Shown here piece by piece: positions 9,441 to 11,139 of a stretch of 11,139 nucleotides of DNA. The translations under genes were made by a program, and so were the position numbers. The notes beneath the pieces are model-generated. The model worked only from the letters and a program-made list of their open reading frames with translations. It was not told the origin of the DNA and did not search any database. Each line of letters starts with the position of its first letter. Within the stretch, counting starts at the first letter, position 1. Source of the DNA: Massilia sp. Lineage in GTDB: Bacteria; Pseudomonadota; Gammaproteobacteria; Burkholderiales; Burkholderiaceae_D. The DNA lies in the NCBI GenBank assembly GCA_028291845.1, contig JAQGNM010000075.1:1-11139 (forward strand), in the 5' to 3' direction.

Positions 9441-9473
9441 AAAGAAAAAAAGCCCGATCAAATAACCGGGCTT
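9441..9473 (-). terminator. Orphan intrinsic terminator on the minus strand
   Basis: On the minus strand AAGCCCG and CGGGCTT (complement of 9467-9473 and 9450-9456) form a 7 bp perfect stem around a 10 nt loop. An unbroken T-run follows, with more T after one C. The plus strand offers no T-run after the stem, so the terminator works in the minus direction. No annotated minus-strand gene ends here; the next minus-strand gene downstream is rpoD, whose start is over 200 bp away. It therefore implies an unannotated transcript. Confidence 0.8.
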
Positions 9474-9539
9474 GAATCTATTATCCGAGGAGAATAGAGG
9501 AGACAGGCAAATTATGCCCGAAGAGTCGGACGCCGTATA

Positions 9540-9569
9540 ATTGTGAAATCGAATGACCGATATCACAAT
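9540..9569. repeat. 30 bp imperfect palindrome
   Basis: The arms ATTGTGA-A-ATCG (9540-9551) and CGAT-A-TCACAAT (9558-9569) are mirror-complementary at 11 of 12 positions around AATGAC. A perfect TATAAT hexamer (9536-9541, plus strand) overlaps its left end. It may be an operator for a dimeric regulator or an RNA hairpin in the candidate small RNA. Confidence 0.6.
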
Positions 9570-9701
9570 AACGCATACTCCTTAGCAACTATCCTTCCCG
9601 GATCGTTTGTGCCAACGCAAGCCGCGCGCAGACCAAGGGGCGGATCATACACGATTTCGCCCGGCGGCGCGCGCCGCGCCGCTTCGCCGCCGCGTCCGGC
9701 A

Positions 9702-9743
9702 TGGCAAAACAACACGATTCGATTTGCCAGCGCACTTGGCAAA
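9702..9743. repeat. Three TGGCAAA/TTTGCCA boxes upstream of proQ
   Basis: TGGCAAA (9702-9708), TTTGCCA (9723-9729) and TGGCAAA (9737-9743) are perfect copies in alternating orientation, with centres 21 and 14 bp apart. The last two form a perfect inverted repeat with a 7 bp spacer. They end 35 bp before the proQ ATG, in a position to bind a regulator or to form a hairpin in the proQ leader. Confidence 0.5.
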
Positions 9744-9778
9744 GTCCACATGGTATCCTTCCGTTTCCAGCTCTTACA

Positions 9779-10339
9779 ATGAAGTCAATGAATACAACTA
9801 GCCCTGTCGTCGAGACCCCTGGCGACACTCCGGCTGCTGCCTCCGCAGTACCCGTCGCATCTCCAGTCCCGGATGTCCATGCCGCATCCGAAGCTGCCGC
9901 CGTCACGCCAGCGCCCGCCGCGCCGGCAACGCCGGCGCCCCAGCCGCCGAGCGCACGCACCCTGCTCAAGCAGTTGCAACAGCAATTCCCCACTTTCGGC
10001 AAGTGCCTGCCGCTGTCGATCGGTATCGACAAGCAGTTGCTGGCGAAAATGCCTGAACTGGACCGCAAGACCATGCGCGCCGCGCTCGGCATCCACACGG
10101 GGTCCCTGCGCTATCTGCGTGCCATGGAAAAGGCCACTGTCCGTTACGACCTCGACGGCACTGCCGGCGCCGCCGTTACCGACGTGCACCGCCTGCACGC
10201 CAAGGAAACCTTGCAGCAGCGCTTCAAGAAGGAAGCCGAGCGCAAGAAAGCCGAAGCCGACGCCGCCAAGGCAGTCGAGGCCGACCGCCTGCGCGCTGAA
10301 AAGCTGCAGCTGCTGGCGTCCAAATTCTCGCGCAACTGA
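9779..10339 (+). CDS. proQ: ProQ/FinO-domain RNA chaperone
   Basis: This 186-residue RNA-binding protein has a low-complexity N-terminal tail rich in Ala and Pro (residues 1-57). The ProQ/FinO domain spans about 58-150: ARTLLKQLQQQFPTFGKCLPLSIGI, then KTMRAALGIHTGSLRYLRAM and ATVRYDLDG, which match the E. coli ProQ domain pattern. A highly charged Lys/Glu/Arg tail (148-180) looks helical and probably helps bind RNA. In enterobacteria ProQ binds structured RNAs and small RNA 3' ends; the same role here is inferred. The start is uncertain: ATG at 9779 or 9788 fits, but neither has a good Shine-Dalgarno sequence. A further in-frame ATG at 9701 would add 26 residues unlike the family. It is followed after 67 bp by an exonuclease gene on the same strand. 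Confidence 0.9.
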   Translation: MKSMNTTSPVVETPGDTPAAASAVPVASPVPDVHAASEAAAVTPAPAAPATPAPQPPSARTLLKQLQQQFPTFGKCLPLSIGIDKQLLAKMPELDRKTMRAALGIHTGSLRYLRAMEKATVRYDLDGTAGAAVTDVHRLHAKETLQQRFKKEAERKKAEADAAKAVEADRLRAEKLQLLASKFSRN

Positions 10340-10406
10340 GTCGACGGTTGAACTGCTCGCTGGAATGCTCGTTTGAGCGCTCATCTGACACCCGCGTGGT
10401 GCTCAA

Positions 10407-11030
10407 TTGAGACACGACGCACCGCTGCAAGCGGCCGGCGCCGCTGACGAGCTCGCCTTGCCGCCATACGAGGGCATCGCCATGGCCGACGTGCGCATGG
10501 TCAAATCCGAGCAGGACGCCGCCGCCGCTTTCAGCGCCCTGGCGGCGGTGGACGTGCTCGGCTTCGACACCGAATCGAAACCGACCTTTTTAAAGGGTGA
10601 AGTGTCGACCGGCCCCCACCTGGTGCAACTGGCCACCGACAGCACCGCCTGGCTGTTCCAGATCGGCTCGCAGCCGCCTTCCGACGCCATACTGCGCGTG
10701 CTGCGCACGGTGCTCGAATCGCCGGCGATATTAAAGGTCGGCTTCGGCCTGGCCGACGACATCAAGCGCCTGCGCGCCAAACTGGGCATCGAAACGGTGC
10801 ACGTGGTCGACCTGGCCACCGCGATGAAACAAAAAAGCGAGCGCAATTCGCTGGGCGCGAAGACCGCGGTGGCGCGGTTCTTCGGCCAGGCGCTGCAGAA
10901 ATCGAAGAAGATCACCACCACCAACTGGGCCTTGCCGAGATTGTCGGAGAAGCAGATTTTGTATGCGGCTGATGATGCGCACGTGGCATTGAAGCTGTAT
11001 CGGCACTGGCAAGACCTCAAACAAAAGTGA
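10407..11030 (+). CDS. DEDDy-type 3'-5' exonuclease (RNase D-like domain)
   Basis: This 207-residue single-domain exonuclease hydrolyses nucleic acid from the 3' end by two-metal catalysis. All catalytic residues are visible: motif I FDTES (Asp54, Glu56), motif II VGFGLADDIKRL (Asp118) and motif III YAADD (Tyr186, Asp190). It lacks the HRDC domains of full RNase D, so the preferred substrate (RNA or DNA) is open. The start is debatable. TTG at 10407 gives a lead containing LPPYEGI, a segment that I recall as conserved in Burkholderiales homologues, whereas ATG at 10482 has a better ribosome site (GAGGG, 8 nt upstream) but loses that segment. An in-frame stop at 10386 bars longer versions. It lies 67 bp after proQ, with no terminator between, so co-transcription is likely. 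Confidence 0.9.
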   Translation: MRHDAPLQAAGAADELALPPYEGIAMADVRMVKSEQDAAAAFSALAAVDVLGFDTESKPTFLKGEVSTGPHLVQLATDSTAWLFQIGSQPPSDAILRVLRTVLESPAILKVGFGLADDIKRLRAKLGIETVHVVDLATAMKQKSERNSLGAKTAVARFFGQALQKSKKITTTNWALPRLSEKQILYAADDAHVALKLYRHWQDLKQK

Positions 11031-11084
11031 ACACCTACTTTTGTTACCGTGAAAGCTTAGTAGTGTATGGACGCATCGTCCCTT

Positions 11085-11103
11085 CCCGCCCTGTTGCGGG
11101 TTT
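11085..11103 (+). terminator. Weak terminator-like hairpin after the exonuclease gene
   Basis: CCCGC (11085-11089) and GCGGG (11096-11100) form a short perfect stem around a 6 nt loop, followed by only TTT. It lies 55 bp after the stop codon. The short T-run makes efficient termination doubtful. Confidence 0.4.
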
Positions 11104-11110
11104 GATCTAG

Positions 11111-11139
11111 CCGCTGGGTCCGACCCCTCGTTGCAGCGG
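11111..11139. repeat. Palindromic REP-like element at the window edge
   Basis: CCGCTG (11111-11116) pairs with CAGCGG (11134-11139), and inside it GGGTC-C-GACCC (11116-11126) is a second perfect inverted repeat. No gene overlaps it. GGGTC/GACCC palindromes of this kind recur in intergenic regions of some Oxalobacteraceae as I recall, so this may be a dispersed repeat. The element may continue beyond the window. Confidence 0.4.

Larger units (their letters stand above)
9441..9576 (-). ncRNA. Candidate small regulatory RNA with anti-Shine-Dalgarno motifs
   Basis: Upstream of the orphan terminator the minus strand reads two copies of TCTCCTC (complement of 9497-9503 and 9487-9493), spaced 10 bp apart, in a C/U-rich stretch with little self-pairing. 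Further upstream a long hairpin can form from the 30 bp imperfect palindrome (9540-9569). A stem-loop, a single-stranded C/U-rich seed able to pair with ribosome binding sites, and a terminator with a U-run is the usual shape of Hfq- or ProQ-dependent trans-acting small RNAs. The 5' end is uncertain: a CATAAT -10-like site (complement of 9511-9516) would give about 60 nt, while starts near 9640 would give about 200 nt. A 31-codon reading frame (9481-9576) overlaps, but its AAGGAG is only 1 nt from the ATG, so a coding role is unlikely though not excluded. Confidence 0.35.
9226..9778. other. Divergent rpoD-proQ intergenic region
   Basis: This 553 bp region without an established gene is visibly AT-richer than its surroundings from about 9380 to 9600. 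Going from rpoD to proQ it holds two candidate rpoD promoters, an orphan minus-strand terminator (9441-9473), two purine GAGGAGA repeats (9487-9493 and 9497-9503), a 30 bp imperfect palindrome (9540-9569), a very GC-rich block (about 9655-9700) and three TTTGCCA/TGGCAAA boxes (9702-9743). Direct repeats GTGATAT at 9382-9388 and 9401-9407 were also seen. Individual elements are listed separately. Confidence 0.7.

Noticed and set aside
9514..9540. 8-codon plus-strand frame behind GAGGAGA as a leader peptide
   Set aside because: It is far from proQ and has no attenuator hairpin or codon run typical of leader peptides; chance is the simpler explanation.
9321..9566. 81-codon minus-strand frame starting at GTG 9566
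   Set aside because: It runs straight through the intrinsic terminator and into the rpoD promoter region, and shows no domain.
9481..9576. 31-codon minus-strand frame upstream of the orphan terminator
   Set aside because: AAGGAG is only 1 nt from the ATG, too close for use, and the peptide has no recognisable feature. Kept only as an alternative reading of the small RNA candidate.
9226..9778. tRNA gene in the rpoD-proQ gap
   Set aside because: No cloverleaf, no T-loop GTTCRANNC-type sequence and no matching acceptor stem found by eye on either strand.

Overview
The window looks like a chromosomal core-gene stretch from a GC-rich betaproteobacterium, most likely Burkholderiales and probably Oxalobacteraceae (Massilia/Duganella/Janthinobacterium-like). 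The placement rests on hemC divergent from ppc, a sigma-70 factor with a long Ala/Lys-rich N-terminal extension, a His/Asn/Asp-rich RcnB-family periplasmic protein, and short palindromes of a kind I recall from that family. It is inferred from recognition, not from a search. I see no transposase, integrase, phage gene, CRISPR array, tRNA or rRNA.

Layout. Bases 1-321 (minus) are the 5' part of hemC, which runs off the window edge. A 135 bp divergent gap leads to ppc (457-3297, plus), which ends in a hairpin with a short T-run. Next is a PAS-GAF-GGDEF diguanylate cyclase (3445-4830, plus). After a 208 bp gap comes a small secreted RcnB-family protein (5039-5470, plus), which converges on an exported alpha/beta hydrolase (5534-6463, minus) across a shared strong terminator. 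The housekeeping sigma factor rpoD (6610-9225, minus) lies upstream of the hydrolase and has its own strong terminator. A 550 bp AT-richer region (9226-9778) separates rpoD from a divergent pair: a ProQ/FinO-domain RNA chaperone (9779-10339, plus) and a DEDDy 3'-5' exonuclease (10407-11030, plus). The last 109 bases hold a weak terminator-like hairpin and a palindromic repeat-like element.

How the genes relate. Most are independent housekeeping or signalling units: tetrapyrrole synthesis, anaplerotic CO2 fixation, c-di-GMP synthesis, envelope stress or metal response, and transcription. The proQ-exonuclease pair could be one transcription unit that joins RNA binding with nucleic-acid trimming.

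The least explained stretch is the rpoD-proQ intergenic region. On the minus strand it has an orphan intrinsic terminator preceded by two UCUCCUC anti-Shine-Dalgarno-like tracts and a strong 30 bp imperfect palindrome, which together look like a small-RNA gene. It also holds a good heat-shock (sigma-32-type) promoter candidate for rpoD and three copies of a TTTGCCA/TGGCAAA box before proQ. I also note an apparent Lys-to-Thr change at a near-invariant active-site position of HemC. I see no clearly new multi-gene system here.
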